From the NCBI GenBank assembly GCA_020435025.1, contig JAGRAG010000004.1, positions 1 through 18,375 on the forward strand: a stretch of 18,375 nt of DNA, written 5' to 3'. Numbering within the stretch: position 1 is the first letter of the stretch; every line of letters begins with the position of its first letter. The translations under genes and the position numbers were made by a program. Origin of the DNA: Bdellovibrionales bacterium. GTDB taxonomy: Bacteria; Bdellovibrionota; Bdellovibrionia; Bdellovibrionales; UBA1609. Below the pieces are notes generated by a model. It did no database searches and was not told the origin of the DNA. It worked only from the letters and a program-made list of their open reading frames with translations. Below are positions 6,488-14,645 of the stretch, in pieces.

Positions 6488-8743
6488 ATGGACTTAGAAC
6501 TCACCTGTGATCTTCAGCAGCCGACTCCATCTTCTGATTGGGCCTACCTTGACTCCCAACAGTTTCGAGAGAAATTCACCTCTCCATCTGAGCCCTTTGT
6601 CATGCGTTTTTATGTAGAAGGTGTCGGCTGCTCTAAGTGTTTAGCCAAAATTGAAAACCTCAAAAGATCTTATTCTCAAGTTGTCGAAGCCTCCATGGAC
6701 ATGAGTAAGAACATCTTACGCCTTAAGATCACTCCCCAGGGGTCTTTTGCACAATTTATCTTAGGACTAGAAAATCTCGGCTATAAAGCTCACCCCATAT
6801 CTGAAGGGCAAGACCAGTCCAAGCTTCAATCCTTGGAAAATCGTAAAATGTTAAAGCGGATCGGGGTCGCTGCATTCTGCACAGGAAACATCATGCTCTT
6901 TGCGATCAGCAGTTATGGTGGAGTCAGCGGTCTGATTGAAAAGTACTTTAATTGGCTCTCTTTATTTCTTGCCATCCCAGTTTTGTCGTACAGTGCCACG
7001 CCCTTTTACAAAAGTCTATGGCTGGCCATCAAAGACAGAAGACCTTCCATTGACCTGCCTATTGTGGCGGCACTTCTCATTGGATTTTCTTTAAGTGCTT
7101 ATCACACCTTTATTGACCATGGCGATGTCTATTTTGACACTCTCACCACACTCGTATTTTTACTTCTATCGGCTCGTTACTTTCTTAAACGCATTCAACA
7201 AAGCTATCTCTCATCCTCATTTTTTCTTCCTTTTTTAAATCTTGATAAAGTAAGAATCTGGGATGAAGCTTTAAACAGATTTGAAATGTTTCCTCTTGAA
7301 AAGGTGCAAAGTGGCCAAAGACTTCTTGTGTTAAAAGGAGAAAAAGTTCCTGTCGATGGAACCGCCTTAATCACTGGCGCACCAGCTTTTATTAACAATG
7401 CTTTTTTGACAGGCGAGTCGCTGCCCGTCAAGGTCAATGCTAAGGATAGTGTCTATGCCGGCGCTGAACTTGTTTCCGCTCAATTAGAGATAGAAGTCAC
7501 CGCAACGGGAGAAAACACCCGATTGGGTTCTTTGTTTGAAAAAATGGAAGAAGAGGTATTAAGAAGAACCCCTTTACTCACATTGACCGACAAATTGGCT
7601 AAATGGTTTACCGTAACGACACTTACGATGGGAGCTTTATTCTTCGCTTATTATGCAACGATAGATCTCACCGAAGCCACTCGCCGCTCACTGGCTCTCG
7701 TGATCTTAGCTTGTCCCTGCGCTCTGGCCCTAGCCACTCCCCTCACTCAAAGTCTTTCTCTTCTGAAAGCCGCAAAACTAGGATATGTCATCAAAACTGC
7801 CGAAGTTCTTGAAAAGCTACGTCATGTAACTCAGATCGCTTTCGATAAAACAGGGACATTAACAGAAGGTCGATTTCAGTGGATCTCTTGGATCGTTCGC
7901 GAGCCAACTAACGAAGAACTGCAACTGATCTACGCTCTTGAGGCCAACAGCCATCACCCCATTGCCAAGGCTTACCTTGCCAAAGTGGAGAGTTCCAATT
8001 CATCCTCACTGGAAATTTGTGACTGGAAAGAAGTCCACGGCAGAGGTGTTGAAGCTAAATATCAGAAAGATCGTTATGAAATCCACGCTCTTGATGAGGA
8101 TCACTACGATAAGCAGTTAGGGAACACCACTCAAGTTGGGTTTTACAAAAATGATGAACTGCAGTTCGCTGCTGCATTTGGTGATCAGATCCGTTCCGAT
8201 TCGAAAGAATTAATTTCTAGATTAAAAAAATTAGGATTTAACATACATCTGTTATCAGGAGACTCCGAACAACCTGTTACTAGTGTCGCCGAACAAATTA
8301 AGGTACCAACAAAAAATGCGCACGCACAGATGACTCCAGAAAGTAAGCTAGAGTGGATTAAGTCTCAAACACCAAAAACAATTATGGTGGGTGATGGCGC
8401 CAACGATGCGGCCGCACTAGCAGCCAGCTATCTTAGTGTGGCCGTTCAAGGTAGTATGGAGGTCAGCCTTCATGCCGCCGATATCTATCTCTCTAAATCG
8501 GGTGTCACTCCGATCTATCATCTTTTGCGACTCGGCCAAGATACAATGAATGTGGTTTATCGCAATCTCGGCTTCTCACTAGTATACAATCTTGTCGGAG
8601 GAGTCGCTGCTTTATTAGGGTACGTAAACCCTTTAGTTGCGGCAATACTTATGCCAATAAGTTCTTTATGTGTACTTGCCTCTTCAGTCTGGGGAACGAA
8701 GTATTTGCGAAGACTCAGCACATTGGTTGAGGGAGAACGATGA
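6488..8743 (+). CDS. ccoI: Copper-transporting P1B-type ATPase of cbb3 oxidase assembly (CcoI/FixI)
   Basis: This inner-membrane ATPase pumps copper toward the cbb3 oxidase assembly pathway. It has 751 residues from the ATG at 6488, which follows TTAGGA at good spacing. The frame also opens at a TTG at 6413, 25 codons earlier, which is less likely. Motifs, numbered from 6488, are a metal-binding-like domain with GVGCSKC (about 46-51), TGES (about 308-311), the intramembrane CPC metal site (409-411), the phosphorylated aspartate in DKTGT (D453), the HP motif in NSHHPIA (about 490) and GDGAND (635-640). CcoI rather than CopA is called because ccoS overlaps it by 4 bp and the oxidase genes follow. 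The cysteine-rich segment often found before the metal-binding domain in CcoI is not seen; only one Cys remains in TCDLQQPTPS. The 6202-6487 gap upstream must hold the operon promoter, but no convincing FNR or sigma-54 site was found. Confidence 0.95.
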   Translation: MDLELTCDLQQPTPSSDWAYLDSQQFREKFTSPSEPFVMRFYVEGVGCSKCLAKIENLKRSYSQVVEASMDMSKNILRLKITPQGSFAQFILGLENLGYKAHPISEGQDQSKLQSLENRKMLKRIGVAAFCTGNIMLFAISSYGGVSGLIEKYFNWLSLFLAIPVLSYSATPFYKSLWLAIKDRRPSIDLPIVAALLIGFSLSAYHTFIDHGDVYFDTLTTLVFLLLSARYFLKRIQQSYLSSSFFLPFLNLDKVRIWDEALNRFEMFPLEKVQSGQRLLVLKGEKVPVDGTALITGAPAFINNAFLTGESLPVKVNAKDSVYAGAELVSAQLEIEVTATGENTRLGSLFEKMEEEVLRRTPLLTLTDKLAKWFTVTTLTMGALFFAYYATIDLTEATRRSLALVILACPCALALATPLTQSLSLLKAAKLGYVIKTAEVLEKLRHVTQIAFDKTGTLTEGRFQWISWIVREPTNEELQLIYALEANSHHPIAKAYLAKVESSNSSSLEICDWKEVHGRGVEAKYQKDRYEIHALDEDHYDKQLGNTTQVGFYKNDELQFAAAFGDQIRSDSKELISRLKKLGFNIHLLSGDSEQPVTSVAEQIKVPTKNAHAQMTPESKLEWIKSQTPKTIMVGDGANDAAALAASYLSVAVQGSMEVSLHAADIYLSKSGVTPIYHLLRLGQDTMNVVYRNLGFSLVYNLVGGVAALLGYVNPLVAAILMPISSLCVLASSVWGTKYLRRLSTLVEGER

Positions 8744-8931
8744 GCATTCTTGCCATAATGATCCCCATTACGCTGTTACTCGCTGGCGGGTTTTTAGCAC
8801 TATTTTTTTGGGCGGTTGGACAAGGTCAATTTGAAGACCTAGTCACTCCCGCTCATGAGCTATTAGTTGAAGATGAATTAGAAGAGTGTAAACTTAACAA
8901 TAACTTAAACAGGAAACATCAAGAGGAGTAG
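8740..8931 (+). CDS. ccoS: cbb3-type cytochrome oxidase assembly protein CcoS
   Basis: This 63-residue single-span inner-membrane protein is needed for cofactor insertion into cbb3 oxidase in bacteria where it has been studied. A hydrophobic helix (about 3-28) is followed by GQFEDLVTPAHELLVEDE. That matches the CcoS pattern, in which the helix is followed by GQFdDl and an acidic tail. Its ATG overlaps the ccoI stop in an ATGA, so the two are translationally coupled. The gene ends 4 bp before the ccoNO start and overlaps that gene's ribosome-binding region. Confidence 0.93.
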   Translation: MSILAIMIPITLLLAGGFLALFFWAVGQGQFEDLVTPAHELLVEDELEECKLNNNLNRKHQEE

Positions 8932-8935
8932 GAAT

Positions 8936-11062
8936 ATGTCCAATCATAGTCCGGGCACGGACACCGTTACCTATGACGATGATATCGTCAAAAAATTTAT
9001 TTTTGCGGCCCTTCTATTTGGCGGAGTCGCCTTTTTAGTCGGAGTCATTGTAGCCCTTCAATTAGCTTACTGGCAGTTTAATTTTGATACCAGTTGGCTG
9101 ACGTTTGGTCGACTACGACCACTGCATACAAACGCAGCGATTTTTGCTTTTGCCGGCAATATCGTTTTCGCAGGAATTTATCATTCTACACAAAGGCTCT
9201 TAAAGGCGAGAATGTTTTCTAGAGCGCTCAGTTGCATACATTTTTGGGGTTGGCAGTTAATCATTGTTGCCGCTGCGATTTCCTTACCGCTTGGTCTCAC
9301 AACCGGTAAAGAGTATGCAGAGCTAGAATGGCCCATTGATATCGCGATCACTCTGATCTGGGTGGTTTTCGCTATTAACTTCTTTGGAACCCTTGCCAAA
9401 AGAAGGGTGCAACATATTTATGTGGCGATTTGGTTTTATATTGCTACGATCGTTACTGTTGCCGTACTTCACATAGTGAACTCCTTGGCCCTACCTGTTA
9501 GCATGATGAAAAGCTATCCCGTGTTTGCCGGTATTCAAGATGCCCTGGTTCAGTGGTGGTACGGTCACAATGCCGTCGCATTTTTCTTAACAACACCTTT
9601 TTTAGGCTTAATGTACTACTATTTGCCTAAAGCCGTTCAGAGACCTGTATACAGCTATCGACTGTCCATCATTCACTTTTGGGCCCTCGTTTTTATGTAC
9701 ATTTGGGCGGGGCCCCACCATTTACTAAATACAGCTCTACCAGACTGGGCCCAAACTCTTGGAATGATTTTTAGTGTCGCCCTATGGGCACCAAGTTGGG
9801 GCGGAATGATCAATGGTCTGCTCACGTTAAGAGGGGCTTGGGACAAACTTCGAACAGAACCTGTCGTCAAATTCTTTGTTGCAGCCGTGACAGCCTATGG
9901 GATGTCGACTTTTGAAGGACCACTTCTTAGTATTAAGTCTGTTAGTTCTTTAGGGCACTATACGGATTGGATCGTTGGTCACGTTCACGTGGGAACTTTA
10001 GGCTGGAATGGCTTTATGGCTTTCGGTATTTCCTACTACTTATTACCCAGAATTTGGAAGACCCAACTTTACAGTAAATCTATGGCGACAGCTCACTTTT
10101 GGGTCGCAACAGTAGGAATTGTTCTTTATTATATTTCCATGTTGTCCGCGGGGATCACTCAAGGCCTAATGTGGAGAAATATCGACTCAGCGGGACGCCT
10201 TGTTTATCCAGACTTCGTTGAAACCGTCACTAAAATCATCCCACTTTATCAAGTACGGGTGGTCGGTGGAACCTTATTTCTAATCGGTTTTCTGATTATG
10301 ATTTATAACCTTTTTAAAACAGCACAAACGGCAGCAAAAGATGCTACCGATGAAACTGTGCAGGTTGCGTTCAAGGGACTTCCTGGAGTTGAGGGGGAAA
10401 CTGGTCACAGAAAGTTAGAAGGTCTTGTAACTGCATTTACCGTTTTAACTTTAATTGCGATCTTGATCGGATCCGTTTTGGAAATTTTGCCAACGCTGAA
10501 TTTAGACAAATACGTGGCTCCAGCAAGCAAAGTCCACCCTTTTTCTCCTTTGGAAATTGCTGGTCGTGATATTTACATTCGAGAAGGATGTTATGTGTGC
10601 CACTCTCAAATGATCCGCAAAATGCCTTCAGATGTTCTTCGATTCGGAGAGCCATCAACAATCGGAGAGTCTATGTACGACCACCCCTTCCAATGGGGCT
10701 CGAAACGTACGGGGCCGGACCTCTCTCGAGTCGGTAAGAAGTATCCTTCTCTGTGGCACTTTCGTCACATGATTGATCCTCGCTCAATTAGTGAGCACTC
10801 GGTAATGCCCAACTATCCATGGCTAGCTAGTCAGAAAGTTGATTTTTACAGTCTTCGTAAAAAACTTTCTGTGCTAAAAGCCCTCGGCGTTCCTTACAGC
10901 GATGATGTTTTAGGCAGAGCTGATGTTATTGCTGAAGAAGAAGCACGAGTCATTGCCGAAGAATTAAAAGGCCAAGGCGTAGAAGGAAAAATCGAAGACA
11001 AAGACATCATTGCCTTAATTGCTTATCTACAAGCTTTAGGACAAAAAGGAATTAAAGAATGA
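8936..11062 (+). CDS. ccoNO: cbb3-type cytochrome c oxidase, fused CcoN-CcoO subunits
   Basis: This is the catalytic core of the high-affinity terminal oxidase, which reduces O2 to water and conserves energy as a proton gradient. One 708-residue frame carries CcoN (about 1-475, multi-span) and CcoO (about 490-708, one anchor helix at about 495-517 plus a cytochrome c domain). CcoN ligands by family pattern are low-spin heme b H64 and H351, heme b3 H349 (VGHVHVGTLGWNG), and CuB H211 (YGHNAV), H261 and H262 (GPHH). The likely cross-linked tyrosine is Y255, six residues before H261 as in known cbb3 enzymes. CcoO has the heme c site CYVCH at 552-556 and a probable Met ligand M624 in HSVMPNYPW. 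The start follows an AGGAG ribosome site. The fusion is continuous, with no frameshift or stop between the halves. CcoN-CcoO fusions are known in some other lineages. Confidence 0.97.
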   Translation: MSNHSPGTDTVTYDDDIVKKFIFAALLFGGVAFLVGVIVALQLAYWQFNFDTSWLTFGRLRPLHTNAAIFAFAGNIVFAGIYHSTQRLLKARMFSRALSCIHFWGWQLIIVAAAISLPLGLTTGKEYAELEWPIDIAITLIWVVFAINFFGTLAKRRVQHIYVAIWFYIATIVTVAVLHIVNSLALPVSMMKSYPVFAGIQDALVQWWYGHNAVAFFLTTPFLGLMYYYLPKAVQRPVYSYRLSIIHFWALVFMYIWAGPHHLLNTALPDWAQTLGMIFSVALWAPSWGGMINGLLTLRGAWDKLRTEPVVKFFVAAVTAYGMSTFEGPLLSIKSVSSLGHYTDWIVGHVHVGTLGWNGFMAFGISYYLLPRIWKTQLYSKSMATAHFWVATVGIVLYYISMLSAGITQGLMWRNIDSAGRLVYPDFVETVTKIIPLYQVRVVGGTLFLIGFLIMIYNLFKTAQTAAKDATDETVQVAFKGLPGVEGETGHRKLEGLVTAFTVLTLIAILIGSVLEILPTLNLDKYVAPASKVHPFSPLEIAGRDIYIREGCYVCHSQMIRKMPSDVLRFGEPSTIGESMYDHPFQWGSKRTGPDLSRVGKKYPSLWHFRHMIDPRSISEHSVMPNYPWLASQKVDFYSLRKKLSVLKALGVPYSDDVLGRADVIAEEEARVIAEELKGQGVEGKIEDKDIIALIAYLQALGQKGIKE

Positions 11063-11238
11063 AGTCAGAAGCACTATCTCAATTCACAGATATTCATTAT
11101 ACGATTACAGCACTGTTTATCTTTTTAGTACTTTTCGTTGGGCTCACATTATGGGCCTACCGAAAGTCAGGCAAGGCTTTGTACGAAAAGATGGGTGAAA
11201 TGCCAATTTTGGAGGATTTAAAAGATGGGAGACAGTAA
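11059..11238 (+). CDS. ccoQ: CcoQ-like small subunit of cbb3 oxidase
   Basis: This is a 59-residue single-span protein beginning MKSEALSQFT. A hydrophobic helix at about 14-33 (YTITALFIFLVLFVGLTLWA) is followed by a basic and then acidic tail ending EDLKDGRQ. Size, topology and position between ccoNO and ccoP fit CcoQ (FixQ), which stabilises the assembled oxidase. Its ATG overlaps the ccoNO stop (ATGA), and its 3' end overlaps the ccoP start by 14 bp in another frame, so translation is coupled on both sides. The sequence itself is weakly conserved in this family, so the call rests mainly on context. Confidence 0.88.
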   Translation: MKSEALSQFTDIHYTITALFIFLVLFVGLTLWAYRKSGKALYEKMGEMPILEDLKDGRQ

Positions 11239-11812
11239 AAACTTAGGTGATCATGTTATCGAAGGGCATGATTACGATGGGATTCAAGAATTAAATAACC
11301 CCCTTCCGGCTTGGTGGCTGGGAATTTTCTGGGCCACATGTTTATTTGGCTTAGCTTACTACATTTACTATGAATTGGCTGGAGGTCCGACTCTCGATGA
11401 GGAGTTACAGACGGCCATGTCAGAAATTCATGCCGTTAAAGAGGAGGCGCAAGCCGCCAATCCTACGGCCGCCCCGAAAAGCGACGAAGAACTCAATGCT
11501 CTTGTTAGCGATCCGGCAGCCCTTGAAAAAGGAGCTCAAGTTTTTCAAACAAATTGCGTTGCTTGTCATGGAGCTAAAGGCGAGGGAACGATCGGACCTA
11601 ATCTGACCGACGACTATTGGATTCACAAAAAGGGAACTATGTCGGATATAGTAAGCCTCATTAAAACAGGTGTTCCAGACAAAGGAATGCCGCCATGGGA
11701 AGCGGCAATTGCTGCTGAAGACATTGAAAAAACGGCCGCGTTCATAGTAAGCTTGAAGGGTACTAATCCACCTAATGCGAAAGCTCCTCAAGGTGAACAA
11801 GTTACGGAGTGA
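11225..11812 (+). CDS. ccoP: cbb3-type cytochrome c oxidase subunit CcoP, single-heme form
   Basis: This membrane-anchored cytochrome c subunit passes electrons to CcoO. It has 195 residues. The N-terminus has the CcoP-type sequence DHVIEGHDYDGIQELNNPLP followed by a transmembrane helix (about 29-50). Next come an Ala/Glu-rich linker (about 55-95) and one cytochrome c domain with CVACH at 111-115 and a likely Met ligand at M155 (DKGMPPWE). Most proteobacterial CcoP proteins have two CxxCH sites and about 300 residues; here only one exists and the frame is intact, so this is a naturally short single-heme form. A GGAGG ribosome site lies about 8 nt upstream of the ATG, inside ccoQ. Confidence 0.95.
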   Translation: MGDSKNLGDHVIEGHDYDGIQELNNPLPAWWLGIFWATCLFGLAYYIYYELAGGPTLDEELQTAMSEIHAVKEEAQAANPTAAPKSDEELNALVSDPAALEKGAQVFQTNCVACHGAKGEGTIGPNLTDDYWIHKKGTMSDIVSLIKTGVPDKGMPPWEAAIAAEDIEKTAAFIVSLKGTNPPNAKAPQGEQVTE

Positions 11813-11831
11813 AATACTAAGAAGGTGAAAA

Positions 11832-13268
11832 ATGTCGAGCAAAAATAGCCTTGATCTACCCGAAGACAGATTAGGTATGTTAGATGAGACAGGGCGCAGG
11901 AAGTTTATCTATCCTGCTAAAGTAGTCGGGTTCTTCAGAAATTGGAGAACCCGTTTTTATTGGGTCCTAATACTCATTTTACTTATTCTGCCATGGATAC
12001 GAATCAATAATCATCAAGCTATATTATTGAACCTTCCGGAAAGGCGCTTCGCTTTTTTCGGGATTACTTTTTGGGCCCACGATGGGCCAATAATATTTCT
12101 TTTCCTACTGCTAACCGTTGCCTCTTTCGCATTTGTCACTGCCGTATGGGGACGAATCTGGTGTGGATGGGCTTGCCCGCAAACCGTTTTTATCGATGCG
12201 ATCTATCGCCAAATAGAAACATGGATTGAAGGCAACGCCATTGAGCGCAGAAAGTTAGATGATGGACCATGGAATACTCATAAAATAATGAAAAGATCCT
12301 TTAAATGGTTTGCCTATGCCGTTGTTAGCTTAATCATCACTCACAGTGTTCTTGCTTACTTTGTAGGATCTTCCGAGCTCAGTGAAATGATGCTACAGCC
12401 TCCGACGGAGCATTGGACGGCATTTCTTATTGCATGGGTCACAGCCGCAATCATTTTTATCAACTTTGGATGGTTTCGAGAGCAGTTTTGTATCATTGCC
12501 TGTCCTTATGGGCGCCTCCAGTCTGTTCTTATGGATAACCATTCTATTGCTGTTTTATATGATGAAGAGCGGGGAGAACCTAGAAAATCCAAGGACGTGC
12601 CTAAGGATCAGCAAGGAGACTGTGTTAATTGCTATCGTTGCGTCACTGTTTGTCCCACCGGTATTGACATCCGCCGAGGAGTCCAGCTGGAATGCATCGC
12701 TTGTACCGCGTGCATAGATGCTTGTGATGAGATCATGGCCAAGGTCAACAAACCGAGCGGACTGATTCGTTACGCTTCGGAAGCTGAATTGGCTCACGAA
12801 CCACGTCGAATGTTTCGTCCAAGACTGGCACTTTACTTGATCTTTTTATCGATAGCCCTTATTGGTCTGGTTAAAGTTGTTTCCTCAAGAGAGTCCTTAG
12901 ACCTGTCTATTTTAAGAGCGACCGATTCGCCTTATACCCTGTTGCCGATCAAAGATACTGATCCAGAGCCCTTAATTAGCAATCACTTTAAACTGCACTT
13001 TCACAACCTAGAGATTGCGGATGCTCGTGTTCAGATTATGTTAGACGAAGTGGACGAGAAAAATGCGATCGAATTGATCTCGCCTATCAACCCGGTCCGA
13101 GTAAAAGCTGGAGAAACCAACCGTTCTCACTTATTTTTTAAGTTTCCGATGCGACTCACAAAAGATACTGGAGAGATGAAGGTTAAAGTCGTTTTCTTCT
13201 TTAGAACTAAGAACGAAACTGTACCATATGTAAAAGAATTCACCTTAGTTGGTCCTAGAGAAAACTGA
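11832..13268 (+). CDS. ccoG: cbb3 oxidase assembly iron-sulfur protein CcoG (RdxA/FixG)
   Basis: This 478-residue membrane protein with two ferredoxin-type [4Fe-4S] clusters belongs to the family shown to reduce Cu(II) during cbb3 oxidase assembly. Transmembrane segments lie at about 42-56, 86-105, 158-178, 197-212 and 330-350. Extra cysteine pairs sit in WCGWACP (111, 115) and FCIIACPYG (220, 224). The ferredoxin cysteines are 264, 267, 270, 274 and 288, 291, 294, 298 (CVNCYRCVTVCP and CIACTACIDACD). The C-terminal 360-478 is a periplasmic beta-sandwich-like domain typical of FixG. An AAGGTG ribosome site lies 5 nt before the ATG. It is the last gene of the cco operon; no ccoH follows, and a terminator closes the operon. 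Confidence 0.96.
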   Translation: MSSKNSLDLPEDRLGMLDETGRRKFIYPAKVVGFFRNWRTRFYWVLILILLILPWIRINNHQAILLNLPERRFAFFGITFWAHDGPIIFLFLLLTVASFAFVTAVWGRIWCGWACPQTVFIDAIYRQIETWIEGNAIERRKLDDGPWNTHKIMKRSFKWFAYAVVSLIITHSVLAYFVGSSELSEMMLQPPTEHWTAFLIAWVTAAIIFINFGWFREQFCIIACPYGRLQSVLMDNHSIAVLYDEERGEPRKSKDVPKDQQGDCVNCYRCVTVCPTGIDIRRGVQLECIACTACIDACDEIMAKVNKPSGLIRYASEAELAHEPRRMFRPRLALYLIFLSIALIGLVKVVSSRESLDLSILRATDSPYTLLPIKDTDPEPLISNHFKLHFHNLEIADARVQIMLDEVDEKNAIELISPINPVRVKAGETNRSHLFFKFPMRLTKDTGEMKVKVVFFFRTKNETVPYVKEFTLVGPREN

Positions 13269-13282
13269 TGCCATACAGACAC

Positions 13283-13320
13283 AGAAAGCCCACTTATCTT
13301 TTGTGGGCTTTCTATTTTTC
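13283..13320 (+). terminator. Intrinsic terminator of the cco operon
   Basis: AGAAAGCCCAC (13283-13293) pairs perfectly with GTGGGCTTTCT (13303-13313) over a 9-nt loop and is followed by ATTTTTC. It lies 15 bp after the ccoG stop. The rest of the gap to 13513 contains no gene and no further clear hairpin terminator. Confidence 0.9.
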
Positions 13321-13513
13321 TTCCATGAAACTCTTCCCACATCCTAAATTTTCTGTATTTCAAATCTTAAGAAAAACACTTTGAAACTGCATATATAATA
13401 GCCCTACTTACTTCTCTCTCCAAATTTAAGAGTCATCTCCGTAAAATTTGTTCGCTAAGAGCATTTGACGGAAATAGTTAAAACTTTAATATGCCTGCCT
13501 CGAAGTCCCCGTC

Positions 13514-14362
13514 TCAACTTAAGTAGTCCTCGCTTTCCTTTCCATTACTCCTTTCCAAAAAATTTTTCATCGAAGAGTTGATATGTAAATCCATCTGTGG
13601 AAAGGGAATACCTACTTTTTCTTTATCCAGTGCATTTTTAATATTTTTTGTAAGTTCATCTTTCACATCCCAATATTTATCAGTTTCAGTCCAAGCACGA
13701 ACACTCCAATTAATAGATGAGGCTCCTAAGTCTAAGAGTACGACGACCGGCGCTGGATCACTTTGAACCCACTTTGTTTCCGTCGCAGCATTTAATAAAG
13801 TGGATCGAACTTTCTGCAGATCAGCTGCATAATCGGTACCAACCCCCACATCAACTCTTCGTGTTTTGTTAAAAGTTAAATTTTCAATCGTTCCCGAAAA
13901 TACCGCCCCATTGGGAACAATAATCCGGCGATTATCAGGAGTCGTCAAAACCGTAGCATAAATATCAATCTCCACAACCTTACCAGTAACACCTGCCATA
14001 CTTACGACGTCGTCAACCTTAAAAGGACGAAAAATAAGCAACATCACACCAGAAGCAAAGTTACCCAGAGTTCCTTTAAGAGCCATACCAATGGCAAAAC
14101 CAATCGCACCTAATATAGCGGCAAAACTAGCCGTCTGAATTCCAAATATCCCCAAACAAGAAATTGTACCGGCGACTAAAATCAACCAGCGAACTATCTT
14201 TCCTAAAAATCTTTGCAAGGCAATATCTACTTTTCCCTTTGCCAAGGCTCTTTGAGTTAACGAACCTGCCCAGCTTCCAGCTATCCACGTCAAAACAATT
14301 CCAACAATAAACAGCAAAACGGAAATTAAAAAAGGCTGAACGGTTTCCATAAATTCACTCAT
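13514..14362 (-). CDS. mscS: Small-conductance mechanosensitive channel MscS
   Basis: This inner-membrane channel releases solutes during hypo-osmotic shock. Its 282 residues are close to the 286 of E. coli MscS. Three N-terminal helices lie at about 10-32, 57-77 and 80-112. The pore helix TM3 has the Gly/Ala pattern GAIGFAIGMALKGTLGNFAS (85-104), and the cytoplasmic beta domain begins at FRPFKVDDVV. The alpha/beta C-terminal domain includes VPNGAVFSGTIENLT and the ending VGIPFPQMDLHI. An AGGAG ribosome site lies just upstream of the ATG. It is convergent with ccoG and downstream of the protease gene on the same strand. No clear U-tract terminator was found after it. Confidence 0.95.
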   Translation of the reverse strand: MSEFMETVQPFLISVLLFIVGIVLTWIAGSWAGSLTQRALAKGKVDIALQRFLGKIVRWLILVAGTISCLGIFGIQTASFAAILGAIGFAIGMALKGTLGNFASGVMLLIFRPFKVDDVVSMAGVTGKVVEIDIYATVLTTPDNRRIIVPNGAVFSGTIENLTFNKTRRVDVGVGTDYAADLQKVRSTLLNAATETKWVQSDPAPVVVLLDLGASSINWSVRAWTETDKYWDVKDELTKNIKNALDKEKVGIPFPQMDLHINSSMKNFLERSNGKESEDYLS

Positions 14363-14494
14363 TAGACTCTCCTGACAAAAGGTAATCCTGACTTAGTTCA
14401 CGAAGAATACGATAGTCTTGAAGTGGTTTCCATTTGTAAAATGCAAAATTAAATTAACATCACAAAAAATTAGGATATTAAAAATACACATAAA

Positions 14495-14593
14495 ATAAAA
14501 TACACCTTTAAATTGTAGATGATGATTTCCTTCTTAAGGACTTACAAATCTTAAGAGGAAAATCATCATCTACAAATTAAAGGTGTATTTTAT
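14495..14593. repeat. Long near-perfect palindrome (44-bp arms, 11-nt loop)
   Basis: The left arm 14495-14538 pairs with 14550-14593 with three mismatches, around loop 14539-14549. The arms are AT-rich and contain TAGATGATGATT and TACACCTTTAA. The sequence is unrelated to the other palindrome family in the window. It lies downstream of the trypsin-like gene, just past that gene's own terminator, and upstream of mscS. It is too long and lacks a U-tract, so it is not an ordinary terminator. It could be a small palindromic repeat or an RNA-level structure in the mscS leader. Confidence 0.85.
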
Positions 14594-14597
14594 AGCT

Positions 14598-14625
14598 AAA
14601 TAAAGCCGACATCTTTGTCGGCTTT
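14598..14625 (-). terminator. Intrinsic terminator of the trypsin-like protease gene
   Basis: AAAGCCGACA (14602-14611) pairs perfectly with TGTCGGCTTT (14616-14625) over a 4-nt loop. Read on the minus strand, the hairpin comes about 20 nt after the stop of the protease gene and is followed by a modest T-rich stretch (TTTATTTA). Confidence 0.82.
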
Positions 14626-14645
14626 CTGCTCAAGGACTAGAGAGT

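Noticed and set aside
13394..13468. Perfect TATAAT on the plus strand (13394-13399) and a weak hairpin around 13437-13468, suggesting a small RNA antisense to the mscS end
   Set aside because: There is no matching -35 box, and the hairpin has a mismatch, a long loop and no U-tract.
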